This document shows, piece by piece, positions 1 to 8,674 of a stretch of DNA of 64,000 bases. How positions within the stretch are numbered: the stretch's first letter is position 1; each line of letters starts with the position of its first letter. The notes beneath the pieces are model-generated. The model had not been told where the DNA came from, made no database searches, and worked only from the letters and a program-made list of their open reading frames with translations. The translations under genes and the position numbers were made by a program. Source of the DNA: CAINDI01 sp037127585 (GTDB lineage Bacteria; Verrucomicrobiota; Verrucomicrobiia; Palsa-1439); contig JBAXYB010000002.1 in the NCBI GenBank assembly GCA_037127585.1, positions 21,495 to 85,494 of the forward strand, given 5' to 3'.

Positions 1-918
1 GTCGTCGAGATCTTGGAGAAGGCCGGCGCGATGCCGTACACCATCGTCGTCAGCGCCACTGCCAGCGACGCCGCTCCGATGCAGTTCGTCGCCCCCTACG
101 CCGGCACGGCGATGGGCGAATACTTCCGCGACCTCGGCAAGCACGCCCTCATCATTTACGACGATCTTTCCAAGCACGCGATTGCCTACCGGCAAATCTC
201 GTTGCTGTTGCGTCGTCCGCCCGGCCGCGAAGCGTTCCCAGGTGACGTATTCAACGTCCACAGCCGGTTGCTCGAACGTTCTGCCAAGCTGAACATCGAC
301 GCTCCGAAGCTCAATCCGATTTATCCGAAGGGTGGCGGCTCGCTTACCGCGTTGCCGATCATCGAGACGCAGGAAGGAGACTTCTCGGCGTACATCCCGA
401 CGAACGTCATCTCGATCACCGATGGTCAGATTTACCTCGAATCCGACTTGTTCTACGCCGGTATTCGTCCCGCCGTCTCGGTTGGTCTCTCGGTCAGCCG
501 CGTCGGTGGCGCAGCGCAAACCAAGGCGATGAAGAAGATCGCCGGTACGCTCCGTCTCAGTCTCGCGCAATACCGGGAACTCGCCGCATTCGCGCAATTG
601 TCGAGCGACCTCGACAAAAACACGAAAGCGCAACTTGATCGCGGCCAGCGCATGGTCGAATTGCTCAAGCAGCCGCAATATCAGCCGATGACGAACGAAG
701 ATCAGGTCTCGGTTCTCTGGGCCGCGACCAACGGTTACCTCGACGGCGTGGCCGTCCCGTCGATCCGCAAGTTCGAAGTCGAGTTCCTGCAATTCCTCAA
801 GAGCAAATACGCTTCGACCGTGGAGCAGTTGCGCGCGAAGAAAGAATTGACCGACGAAATCGTCGCCGGCTTGAAGAAGGCTGCCGAAGAATTCAAAGGC
901 ATTTTCTCCGGTAACTAA
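1..918 (+). CDS. atpA: F1F0 ATP synthase subunit alpha, 5'-truncated by window edge
   Basis: This is the last 305 residues of the alpha subunit of F1, the non-catalytic nucleotide-binding partner of beta in the alpha3beta3 hexamer. The reading frame is open from base 1, so the real start and the Walker A motif lie outside the window. The stretches LIIYDDLSKHAIAYRQ and RRPPGREAFPGDVFNVHSR are strongly conserved alpha-subunit signatures. The C-terminal helical domain ends at FKGIFSGN. It is followed after 3 bp by atpG in the canonical alpha-gamma-beta-epsilon order. The family is normally about 500 residues long. The identification is certain. Confidence 0.97.
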   Translation, partial: VVEILEKAGAMPYTIVVSATASDAAPMQFVAPYAGTAMGEYFRDLGKHALIIYDDLSKHAIAYRQISLLLRRPPGREAFPGDVFNVHSRLLERSAKLNIDAPKLNPIYPKGGGSLTALPIIETQEGDFSAYIPTNVISITDGQIYLESDLFYAGIRPAVSVGLSVSRVGGAAQTKAMKKIAGTLRLSLAQYRELAAFAQLSSDLDKNTKAQLDRGQRMVELLKQPQYQPMTNEDQVSVLWAATNGYLDGVAVPSIRKFEVEFLQFLKSKYASTVEQLRAKKELTDEIVAGLKKAAEEFKGIFSGN

Positions 919-921
919 GGA

Positions 922-1788
922 ATGGCCAGTCTCCGCGACATCCGCCGGCGCATCAAAGGCGTTAAGAACATCCGGCAGGTCACCAAAGCGATGAACATGA
1001 TCGCTGCGGCCCGGTTGCGTCGCGCCCAGCAAAAGGCAGAGTCCGCCCGGCCGTACGCCGACCGGCTCGCCGAAATCTTGCAGGACGTGATGGCATCGAG
1101 CGGCGGTGCGGCCCGGCATCCGTTGATGGCGAAGCGCGAAGTGAAGAAGATCGCGCTCGTGATCATCACCGCTGACCGTGGCCTGTGCGGCGCGTTCAAT
1201 GCCGGCATCATCCGCGAAGCGCAGCGTTTTCTCCGGGAGCAGACGCAGCCGGTCGAGTTGATCACCGTCGGTCGCAAGGCGCGCGATCATTTTCAACGGC
1301 TCGATTACAAAATCGCCCAGCATTTCACCCAGCCGTCGCGCGATATCCGGCTGGAAGAAGTCGGCGGCGTGAGCAAGCTGGTCATCGGTGAGTACGGCGG
1401 CGCGAAGTATGACCAGGTGTTTTTAGCGTACGCGAAATTTGTCAGTGTGTTGAAGTCGCAGCCGACCGTCGTGCAGTTGCTGCCCTTCGTAAAACCCGCC
1501 GACGCCGGCAAGGTCGGTAAGGCCGCGTATGAATTTGAGCCGAACGCCGAGGAACTACTGAACACATTGCTGCCGCAGTATGTCGAGGTGTTGATTTATC
1601 GGTCGATTGTCGAATCGCTCGCGAGCGAACAAGCCGCGCGCATGGTCGCGATGAAAGCCGCCACCGACAGCGCGTCCGATATGATCACCGGGCTGACGCG
1701 CAAGTACAACAACGCCCGGCAAGCCAGCATCACGAATCAATTGTTGGAAGTCGTATCCGGCGCCGACGCGCTGGCGAAAAAGGACTAG
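922..1788 (+). CDS. atpG: F1F0 ATP synthase subunit gamma
   Basis: The gamma subunit is the central rotor shaft that couples proton flow in F0 to catalysis in F1. The 288-residue length is normal. The N-terminal helix MASLRDIRRRIKGVKNIRQV and the C-terminal helix around SASDMITGLTRKYNNARQA are the two strands of the coiled-coil shaft and carry the diagnostic gamma signature. The central Rossmann-like part includes LVIITADRGLCGAFN. The gene starts 3 bp after atpA stops and ends 9 bp before atpD, with a GGAG ribosome-binding site in that gap. Confidence 0.97.
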   Translation: MASLRDIRRRIKGVKNIRQVTKAMNMIAAARLRRAQQKAESARPYADRLAEILQDVMASSGGAARHPLMAKREVKKIALVIITADRGLCGAFNAGIIREAQRFLREQTQPVELITVGRKARDHFQRLDYKIAQHFTQPSRDIRLEEVGGVSKLVIGEYGGAKYDQVFLAYAKFVSVLKSQPTVVQLLPFVKPADAGKVGKAAYEFEPNAEELLNTLLPQYVEVLIYRSIVESLASEQAARMVAMKAATDSASDMITGLTRKYNNARQASITNQLLEVVSGADALAKKD

Positions 1789-1797
1789 GAGATTTTC

Positions 1798-3210
1798 ATG
1801 AGCACTACCGCAATCCGCAAAGGCAAAATCGCACAGGTCATCGGGCCAGTTGTCGACGTCGAGTTTTTCACCGAGGATCTGCCGGCGATCAATTCCGCCA
1901 TCAAGATCGACGACGACGCCAAGGGGATTCACCTCACCGTCGAAGTCGCCGGTCACATGGGCGACCGGATCGTTCGTGCCGTCGCCATGAGCGCGACACA
2001 AGGTCTCGTGCGCGGGATGGAAGCGATTGATACCGGCGCACCGATCTCGGTGCCGGTCGGCGCGACTTCACTCGGCCGCATCTTCGACTTGCTCGGCAAT
2101 CCCATCGACGGCAAAGGCCCGGTGGATGCCAAACTGCGCCTGCCGATTCATCGCCAGTCACCGGCATTCGAAGATCAAGTACCGGCCACGAAGCAATTTG
2201 AAACCGGTTTGAAATCCATCGACTTGCTTGCGCCGTTCGCCAAAGGCGGCAAGGTCGGTCTGTTCGGTGGTGCCGGCGTCGGTAAGACCGTGTTGATTCA
2301 AGAGCTGATCCGCAATATCGCCAAAGAGCACAGCGGCTACTCCGCGTTCGGCGGCGTCGGCGAACGCACACGCGAAGGTAACGATCTCTACCTCGAAATG
2401 ACCGAGTCCGGCGTTATCGCCAACACGGTCATGGTGTTCGGCCAGATGAACGAGCCGCCGGGCGCCCGTCTCCGCGTCGCGCTTTCCGCGCTCACGCAAG
2501 CCGAATACTTCCGCGACTACGAGAACAAGGACGTACTCCTGTTCATCGACAACATCTTCCGTTTCACCCAAGCCGGCTCTGAAGTCTCCGCGCTCCTCGG
2601 CCGGATGCCCAGCGCCGTCGGTTACCAGCCCACGCTGAGCACCGAAATGGGCGACATGCAGGAACGTATCACGTCAACAAAACGCGGCTCGATCACGTCC
2701 GTGCAAGCCGTCTACGTCCCTGCCGACGACATCACCGACCCCGCGCCGGCCACTACTTTCACCCACTTGGACGGCTCGATCGTCTTGTCCCGGCAAATCG
2801 CCGAACTCGGCATCTACCCCGCCGTCGATCCACTCGCGTCGACTTCCCGGATTCTCGATCCGCTCGTCGTCGGTGAAGATCACTACAAAGTCGCCCGTGC
2901 GACGCAGCAGGTATTGCAGCGCTACAAAGATCTGCAAGACATCATCGCGATTCTCGGTATGGAAGAATTGAGCGAAGACGACAAGCTCACCGTCTCGCGC
3001 GCCCGGAAGATTCAACGTTTCCTGTCGCAACCGTTCTTCGTGGCCGAACAATTCACCGGCACCCCCGGCAAGTACGTCCGCACCGCCGACACGATCCGCA
3101 GCTTCAAAGAAATCCTCGACGGCAAGTGTGACGACCTACCGGAGCAATCCTTCTACATGGTCGGCGCGATCGAAGAAGCCCGCGCCAAAGCGGAGAAGAT
3201 GAAGTCCTAA
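1798..3210 (+). CDS. atpD: F1F0 ATP synthase subunit beta (catalytic)
   Basis: This is the catalytic subunit of F1, of normal length (470 residues). The Walker A motif GGAGVGKT lies at residues 157-164, the conserved GERTREGNDLY segment follows about 30 residues later, and Walker B is LLFIDNIFRFTQAGSE. The family signature SALLGRMPSAVGYQPTL is intact, as is the DELSEED-like loop, here MEELSEDDKL, in the C-terminal domain. Its stop codon overlaps the epsilon start by one base (TAATG), consistent with translational coupling. It sits in the standard operon position. Confidence 0.98.
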   Translation: MSTTAIRKGKIAQVIGPVVDVEFFTEDLPAINSAIKIDDDAKGIHLTVEVAGHMGDRIVRAVAMSATQGLVRGMEAIDTGAPISVPVGATSLGRIFDLLGNPIDGKGPVDAKLRLPIHRQSPAFEDQVPATKQFETGLKSIDLLAPFAKGGKVGLFGGAGVGKTVLIQELIRNIAKEHSGYSAFGGVGERTREGNDLYLEMTESGVIANTVMVFGQMNEPPGARLRVALSALTQAEYFRDYENKDVLLFIDNIFRFTQAGSEVSALLGRMPSAVGYQPTLSTEMGDMQERITSTKRGSITSVQAVYVPADDITDPAPATTFTHLDGSIVLSRQIAELGIYPAVDPLASTSRILDPLVVGEDHYKVARATQQVLQRYKDLQDIIAILGMEELSEDDKLTVSRARKIQRFLSQPFFVAEQFTGTPGKYVRTADTIRSFKEILDGKCDDLPEQSFYMVGAIEEARAKAEKMKS

Positions 3211-3623
3211 TGTCCTCGTTCGCCTTCGAAATTCTGACGTTGCAGAAAGCCTTCCTGAAAGAGGAAGTGGGCTTCGTGATCGCCCCCGGTCAGGAAGGCC
3301 AATTTGAAATCCTCGCGCACCATGCGCCCTATGTGTTCGCCCTCAAACCCGGTCCGCTTCGCATGCGCTTACCGGACGGCAAGGACAAGTATGTGGCTGT
3401 TGGGACTGGTTTTCTCTGCGTCCAAAAAGATCGCACGACAGTCCTGACTCGGAGCGCCGAGCAGCCGCAGGATATTGACAAAGCCCGTGCCGAACGCGCC
3501 AAACAGCGTGCCGTTGAACGCCTCGCGAACAAGACCGGCACCATTGATACCGCGCGCGCGCAGGCGGCGCTGGGGCGCGCCCTTGCCAGATTGCAGGTTG
3601 CCGAGTACCGTCCGGTGGAATGA
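3210..3623 (+). CDS. atpC: F1F0 ATP synthase subunit epsilon
   Basis: Epsilon is the regulatory rotor subunit that links gamma to the c-ring and can inhibit ATP hydrolysis. The 137-residue product has the N-terminal beta-sandwich with FEILAHHAPYVFALKPGPLR and a C-terminal helical hairpin (residues about 88-133) rich in Ala and Arg. Its ATG shares a base with the atpD stop, and its own stop overlaps the next start as ATGA. Position and fold pattern make the call firm even though epsilon sequences are poorly conserved. Confidence 0.95.
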   Translation: MSSFAFEILTLQKAFLKEEVGFVIAPGQEGQFEILAHHAPYVFALKPGPLRMRLPDGKDKYVAVGTGFLCVQKDRTTVLTRSAEQPQDIDKARAERAKQRAVERLANKTGTIDTARAQAALGRALARLQVAEYRPVE

Positions 3624-4360
3624 GCACGAACTCCCACGGGTGGGCGATGGCGAGCCTTGAGGCTCGAATCACCGCACACGTGCATGCGTGGGAAAAAGCT
3701 AAGGAACGCGGTCAGCCACTCGCCCCCGAGACGTATCCGTTCGTTACCATCTCCCGCGAATTCGGCTGTGAAGGATCACTTCTCGCTTACCGGCTCCAGG
3801 AAATCCTGAACGAGCGGTGTCGGCCGTTCTTCCCCTGGGTCGCCTATGACCATCAACTCCTCGACAAGGTGGCCCGAGAGCTGCATTTGTCACGGGGCGT
3901 CGTGGAGGCCATTGATGGTCGCCGGCGCAACGAAATGAGCGCGATCTTCGATTCGATTCTCAACAACCGGGTGGAAGAATCCGTCATTGTCCGGAAGATG
4001 GCCGAAGTGATTCGCTCGCTCGCGATTCACGGCCACACGATCACCGTTGGCCGCGGCAGCCACCTGATTACCCAAGACCTGCGCAACGGCATGCACGTGC
4101 GCCTCGTCGCACCTCGCGGCTGGCGTGTGCACCAAGCCGCGGCCGACCGCGGCCTCACGGTTCATGAAGCGGAACAATTCATCGACCAAGGGGAACGCGA
4201 ACGCCGGCAGTACTTGAAAACTTTCTTCGTGGAAGATGCCGCCCACCCCTTCCATCACGACCTGATTATCGACAACTCACGCTTCAACCTCGCGCAGATT
4301 GCCGAGATCGTCTTCACCGCTCTCAGCGCGCGGTTTGGTGAAACATTGGTCGGCGCCTAA
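3620..4360 (+). CDS. cytidylate kinase-like family protein
   Basis: The 246-residue protein matches the cytidylate-kinase-like P-loop family rather than canonical Cmk. The nucleotide-binding strand and loop are FVTISREFGCEGS (about residues 36-48), replacing the usual GxxGxGKS form, followed by helix LLAYRLQEIL. VGRGSHLI and the late arginine-rich segment RERRQYLKTFF fit the LID-like part of these kinases. The substrate is not established for this subfamily. It overlaps atpC by ATGA, so it is co-translated with the ATP synthase genes, but no functional link is known. An internal ATG at 3647 is an alternative start. Confidence 0.8.
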   Translation: MSTNSHGWAMASLEARITAHVHAWEKAKERGQPLAPETYPFVTISREFGCEGSLLAYRLQEILNERCRPFFPWVAYDHQLLDKVARELHLSRGVVEAIDGRRRNEMSAIFDSILNNRVEESVIVRKMAEVIRSLAIHGHTITVGRGSHLITQDLRNGMHVRLVAPRGWRVHQAAADRGLTVHEAEQFIDQGERERRQYLKTFFVEDAAHPFHHDLIIDNSRFNLAQIAEIVFTALSARFGETLVGA

Positions 4361-4364
4361 CCGG

Positions 4365-4886
4365 TCACTTCCGCCAGAACGTGTCTTTCTGCCCGGCTTT
4401 ATAATTCACCCACCGCGCCAACACGAACAGCGCATCACTGAGTCGGTTCAGATACGGAACAGCGAGACCGTCCGGCTTGAGTCGCACACAAAACCGCTCC
4501 GCGCGCCGGCAAACCGTCCGCGCCACGTGAAGTTGAGCCGCCGCCGGTGTTCCGCCCGGTAAGATGAATTCCCGGAGCGGACCAAGCTTGGCGTTGCACG
4601 CGTCCATTAATTTCTCCAACGCGTCAATCTGCGATTGCCGGACCATGCCCGGCGCGCCGGCCAGTTCAGCCCCGAGATCAAAGAGATCATTTTGGATTCC
4701 GGCGAGGATGGCGTCGGTCTTCTTGTCGAGCTTACCGGCCCGGGCGACGCCAATAACGGAATTCAATTCATCAACCGTCCCGTACGCCCAGAGGCGCGGC
4801 GAATCCTTGCTGACGCGTTCGCCGTCGACCAAACCGGTATCCCCGGCGTCACCGGTGCGCGTATAGATTTTTGTGAGGCGTGGCAT
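4365..4886 (-). CDS. pduO: PduO-type ATP:cob(I)alamin adenosyltransferase
   Basis: This enzyme transfers the adenosyl group of ATP to cob(I)alamin to make adenosylcobalamin, the last step in activating vitamin B12. The ATP-binding N-terminal signature TRTGDAGDTGLVDG, the GTVDELNSVIG helix and the C-terminal YLNRLSDALFVLARW segment are diagnostic, and 173 residues is usual. It directly abuts the cupin gene and is the last gene of the purD operon. The window also encodes an AdoCbl-dependent ribonucleotide reductase (10799-13813), an obvious consumer of its product. Confidence 0.95.
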   Translation of the reverse strand: MPRLTKIYTRTGDAGDTGLVDGERVSKDSPRLWAYGTVDELNSVIGVARAGKLDKKTDAILAGIQNDLFDLGAELAGAPGMVRQSQIDALEKLMDACNAKLGPLREFILPGGTPAAAQLHVARTVCRRAERFCVRLKPDGLAVPYLNRLSDALFVLARWVNYKAGQKDTFWRK

Positions 4887-5237
4887 TTAGCACTTCTGAA
4901 ACTTAGCCGGGATCAGGCACATGAACTTAAACGGCTTCTCCCCGGTATTCTTGAACTGATGCTTTTCGTCTGACGGAATGTAGAGAATGTCACCGGCCTG
5001 CAGCGCAACTTCCTGCCCCTCGCGCCAGACGGTGCCCACGCCTTCGGTGATATAAATTTCGTGCTCGTACGGGTGGTTGTGCAGCGGCGTATTCCCACCG
5101 GGGGCAACGTCAAAAAACCGCATCGCCATGCTGGGCGCGCCATCGCGGGCGGTGATCGCGACTTGATAATGACAATCCTTCACGCCGTCCATCTCCACCC
5201 GCTCCGCCGGTATGTCTTTGAGGCTCGTGATTTTCAT
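4887..5237 (-). CDS. single-domain cupin protein
   Basis: This 116-residue protein is one cupin beta-barrel. Cupin motif 1 is visible as PLHNHPYEHEIYI, with two histidines and a glutamate as likely metal ligands. Motif 2 is GDILYIPSDEKHQF, giving the third histidine. Such small cupins can be isomerases, dioxygenases or sensors, and the sequence does not decide among these. It lies 15 bp after the phosphatase-RpiB-GlyA fusion and immediately before pduO. It has no signal peptide. Confidence 0.85.
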   Translation of the reverse strand: MKITSLKDIPAERVEMDGVKDCHYQVAITARDGAPSMAMRFFDVAPGGNTPLHNHPYEHEIYITEGVGTVWREGQEVALQAGDILYIPSDEKHQFKNTGEKPFKFMCLIPAKFQKC

Positions 5238-5252
5238 TTTGATTCCCCTGGC

Positions 5253-7427
5253 TTAGTACGGGAGGGGGAACCGGCCTGTCAGCGCTTTGACCTTGTCTTT
5301 CACCCGAGCTTGCACGGTCGTGTCAGCGGGGGCGAGGAGGACTTCGTCAATCAACGCGGCAATTTGTGTCATCTCGCCCACTTGCATCCCACGGGTCGTC
5401 ATCGCGGGGGTGCCGATGCGGATGCCGCTGGTGACCGCGGGTTTTTCCGGGTCGAATGGGATCATGTTTTTGTTCACGGTGATGCCGGCGTGATCGAGGG
5501 CTTCTTGCGCGATCTTGCCGGTGAGTTTCTTCGGGCGCAGATCGACGAGCATCAGGTGATTATCGGTGCCGCCGCTGACGATCCGGTAGCCTTTTCCGGT
5601 CAGGGCCGCGGCGAGGGCCTGGGCATTCTTGACGACTTGCTGTTGGTAGGTCTTGAACTCCGGTTGCAGGGCTTCTTTGAAGCAAATGGCTTTGGCGGCA
5701 ATGACGTGTTCGAGGGGGCCGCCTTGGATGCCGGGGAAGATTTGGGAGTTCACTGTTTTGGCGAGTCCTTCTTTGCAGAGTATCAACCCGCCGCGCGGGC
5801 CACGGAGGGTTTTGTGCGTCGTGGTCGTGACGATGTCCGCATACGGGACCGGGCTCGGATGGACTCCGGCCGCGACGAGGCCGGCAATGTGTGCCATGTC
5901 CACAATCAAGGCTGCGCCGACTTCTTTGGCGATGGCAGCGAACGCGGCGAAATCGAGGATGCGCGGGTAAGCGCTGGCGCCGGCGATAATGATGCGCGGT
6001 TTTTCTGCGCGGGCAAGGCGCGCGAGTTCGTCCATGTCGATGCGTTCGTCCGTGGCGCTCAGGCCGTACGGGACGATGCGGAATAACTTGCCGGAGAAGT
6101 TGACCGGCGAACCGTGCGTCAGATGGCCGCCAAAATTCAGGCTCATCGCGAGAATGGTGTCGCCCGGTTTGGCGACGGCGAAGAACGCGGCCATGTTGGC
6201 TTGCGAACCGGAGTGCGGCTGGACGTTGGCGTGTTCGGCGCCGAAGAGTTGTTTGGCGCGGTCGATGGCGAGCTGCTCGACGACGTCCACGCATTCACAG
6301 CCGCCGTAGTAACGCTTGCCGGGGTAGCCTTCGGCGTATTTGTTGGTGAGCACCGTGCCGGTGGCTTCGAGGATGGCCGGGGAGACGAAGTTCTCGCTGG
6401 CGATCAGTTCGATGTTGTCCTGCTGGCGTTGTTGCTCGTGCTGGATGGCGCCGAAGATCTCGGGGTCGACTTGCTCGATGGCTGAGGTTTTGTTTTTTAG
6501 TGGTGTGGGTGGGTTGTCCATTTTCTTTACGCGCCGCTCGTGGCGGCCTCCTTCAAATTCGGTTTTGAGCCAGGCTTCGAGTATCAATGTCGCCTTGGCG
6601 TCGTTCATTTCCAAGGCGGAGAGGACGAGAATGTTGGCGTCGTTGTGTTCGCGGCTCAGTTTCGCCCAGTGCTCGTCGTTGACCAGCGCCGCGCGGGCGC
6701 CGATGACGCGGTTGGCGGCGATGCTCATGCCGATGCCGCTTTTGCAGATGAGCACGCCGCGGTCGAAGTTGCCGGTGGCCACTTCGCGGGCGACGACGAA
6801 CGCGTAATCGGGATAGTCCACAGCATCCGTCGAGTGGGTGCCGAAATCGGCGAATTGATATCCGTGTTGCACGAGCCAGTCTTTGACGGTTTCTTTCATC
6901 GCGACGCCCCCATGGTCGGCGGCGACGGCCACGCGGGTGACTTGCCGGGGCTTGGGGGATTCGCGGTGCACTTCGGTGCCTTTGATGAATTCCAAAATGC
7001 TCGGCAACGCCTGCTGGATCTGGTCACGGGTGCGCCGATAGACGTCGAGCGATTGGCCAATCGGATCGGACACGTCTCGGCCAATGACTTCGGCGTCCTC
7101 GAATTCCCGCAGCAGAAAAGTTTTTTCGGCCGCGCTCGGATAAAACGCTTGGATCGTGTCCTGTTGTTGCCGGGTCATCGTAAAGATGAAGTCAGCGGCT
7201 TCGACCAACGGGACACGCAACGACTGGCTGACGTGGCTGGCAATGTCCAACCCGATTTCAGCCATCGCTTGCACGGACTCCGGGCTGGCCAGTTGGCCAT
7301 CGAGCGCGCCAATGCCGGCGGACGCGACCCGGTAGTTTGGATTATTACCCAACGCAGCGCGCAACAACCCCTCCGCCATCGGGCTGCGACAGACGTTGCC
7401 GGTGCAGATAAAGAGGATCGTTTTCAT
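5253..7427 (-). CDS. rpiB-glyA: three-domain fusion: low-MW protein tyrosine phosphatase, RpiB and serine hydroxymethyltransferase
   Basis: One uninterrupted 724-codon frame joins three complete enzymes. Residues 1-152 are a low-molecular-weight phosphatase with the CTGNVCRS catalytic loop (Cys8, Arg14) and acid Asp121-Pro122. Residues 163-297 are ribose-5-phosphate isomerase B, with ADHGG and the active-site Cys228 in CKSGIGMSIAANR. Residues about 315-724 are GlyA, with the PLP lysine Lys539 in TTTTHKT and the usual length of about 410. A short linker (298-314) contains Met303, a possible internal start (6519-6521) behind AAAGAAA that could also yield free GlyA. The gene overlaps the S41-like gene by ATGA. 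GlyA makes glycine and RpiB makes ribose-5-phosphate, both inputs for PurD in the same operon. Confidence 0.92.
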   Translation of the reverse strand: MKTILFICTGNVCRSPMAEGLLRAALGNNPNYRVASAGIGALDGQLASPESVQAMAEIGLDIASHVSQSLRVPLVEAADFIFTMTRQQQDTIQAFYPSAAEKTFLLREFEDAEVIGRDVSDPIGQSLDVYRRTRDQIQQALPSILEFIKGTEVHRESPKPRQVTRVAVAADHGGVAMKETVKDWLVQHGYQFADFGTHSTDAVDYPDYAFVVAREVATGNFDRGVLICKSGIGMSIAANRVIGARAALVNDEHWAKLSREHNDANILVLSALEMNDAKATLILEAWLKTEFEGGRHERRVKKMDNPPTPLKNKTSAIEQVDPEIFGAIQHEQQRQQDNIELIASENFVSPAILEATGTVLTNKYAEGYPGKRYYGGCECVDVVEQLAIDRAKQLFGAEHANVQPHSGSQANMAAFFAVAKPGDTILAMSLNFGGHLTHGSPVNFSGKLFRIVPYGLSATDERIDMDELARLARAEKPRIIIAGASAYPRILDFAAFAAIAKEVGAALIVDMAHIAGLVAAGVHPSPVPYADIVTTTTHKTLRGPRGGLILCKEGLAKTVNSQIFPGIQGGPLEHVIAAKAICFKEALQPEFKTYQQQVVKNAQALAAALTGKGYRIVSGGTDNHLMLVDLRPKKLTGKIAQEALDHAGITVNKNMIPFDPEKPAVTSGIRIGTPAMTTRGMQVGEMTQIAALIDEVLLAPADTTVQARVKDKVKALTGRFPLPY

Positions 7428-8674
7428 CGCCAGGACAAGAGCACGCGAATGCCTTTCAAAATATCGACCGCCCGCTGCAACACGATGTCGCGGACCGTCT
7501 GCAAGTCGCCATCTTCCTCAGTCGTGCCGAGCGCCAACGCGTTCGTCGCCAGACCGGATTGTCCGCCGAGCTTGAGGGCCGGCGACTCGATGCGGTCGCC
7601 GCGAAAAGCCTTCACCAGTTCCGCCTCGGAATAGCCCTTCTTCTTCACGCGCGCCTGCAAGCTGGCGGTCAGCGTCATGTTCGTTTGCAAATTAAACACC
7701 ACCTCGTGCTCGGTCTGCGGATCGATCTTCACCATGATATCGGGAATCAATCCGCCGGGAAAAGTCGCGCCGCCTTTGGGAAACGAAATCTTTGCCGTGG
7801 CCAGCCGGAGCACGCGGCCGTCGGACAGCTTCACATCTTCCCAAGCGACCGGTAAGCCCGAGGTCGGTCCGCCAATCACAATCCCGCGATCCTGAGCGCG
7901 TAACGCGCCGACGAGGACTTCGGCGCTGCCGCGCGTGTCCCCGTTGACCAACAACATCAACGGCGCGTTCGCCAATTCGCTGGCCAACGTCTTGGGCGCC
8001 TCGACGGTGTGAAACACTTGCGGTTCGCCAGTGGATTGCTTCAGTTGGAACACCTCCACGCCCGCCGTCAGAAACCGGCTCGCGACGATGGCCGCCGCGG
8101 CATAATTCGTTCCGTCAGCAAACCGCAGATCGAGAATGTAGCCGGTCACCTTGGCATCGGCGAATTTCTTAAACTCGGTATCCAACGCCAGCGCTGTCTC
8201 CGGCGTCACGTCGACGAGGCGAATGTAGCCGATGTCCGGCTGAATGGCCTCGACCCGCGCCAGCGGCTCGTGTGTGAGATCGACAGTCGGCGTGACCACA
8301 GTGGAATTCGAGGCCGCTTCCTCCGCGGTGAGCAACTTCGCCCCCGCCCCGAGCATCTGCAGCAGGCCGGCCACCGAAGCAGCATTCAGCTTCTTCGCAT
8401 CCAGCGTCTCGCGGTCAACATAGTGTTGCTTGAGCACGTCGATGAGTTCACCCGCCGGCAAGCCTGGCGTTTCCGCGATCAGTCCGAACCCTTTTGTCGG
8501 CACGGGTGGCTCATCGGTAATCGCACGCGGTTTGCCATCACGACTCTTGAGAACATCCATCGGTCCGATTTTTGCCGGCATCTGCGGTGTCTCAGGAGTC
8601 ACACTGGGCTCGTCTCCATGACCGGTAACGGTCAGCAGCAGTGCCAATAGGCTAAGGAAAAGTTTATGTTTCAT
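7424..8674 (-). CDS. S41-family peptidase-like protein, probably catalytically dead
   Basis: This is a 416-residue secreted protein with signal peptide MKHKLFLSLLALLLTVTG. The C-terminal-processing-peptidase fold is recognisable at about residues 147-330: GYIRL, then LDLRFADGTNYAAAA, then PLMLLVNGDTRGSAEVLVGAL. In active S41 enzymes the serine immediately precedes the Glu of SASASEI. Here that position is Ala251, with Ser250 one residue early. The catalytic lysine of FGKG is replaced in TSGLP (Leu274). No PDZ domain is evident. It overlaps both purD and the fusion gene by ATGA. A scaffolding or binding role is an inference. Confidence 0.8.
   Translation of the reverse strand: MKHKLFLSLLALLLTVTGHGDEPSVTPETPQMPAKIGPMDVLKSRDGKPRAITDEPPVPTKGFGLIAETPGLPAGELIDVLKQHYVDRETLDAKKLNAASVAGLLQMLGAGAKLLTAEEAASNSTVVTPTVDLTHEPLARVEAIQPDIGYIRLVDVTPETALALDTEFKKFADAKVTGYILDLRFADGTNYAAAAIVASRFLTAGVEVFQLKQSTGEPQVFHTVEAPKTLASELANAPLMLLVNGDTRGSAEVLVGALRAQDRGIVIGGPTSGLPVAWEDVKLSDGRVLRLATAKISFPKGGATFPGGLIPDIMVKIDPQTEHEVVFNLQTNMTLTASLQARVKKKGYSEAELVKAFRGDRIESPALKLGGQSGLATNALALGTTEEDGDLQTVRDIVLQRAVDILKGIRVLLSWR

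Noticed and set aside
5061..6086. 341-codon plus-strand open frame
   Set aside because: It is antisense to the cupin and GlyA parts and shows no recognisable protein.
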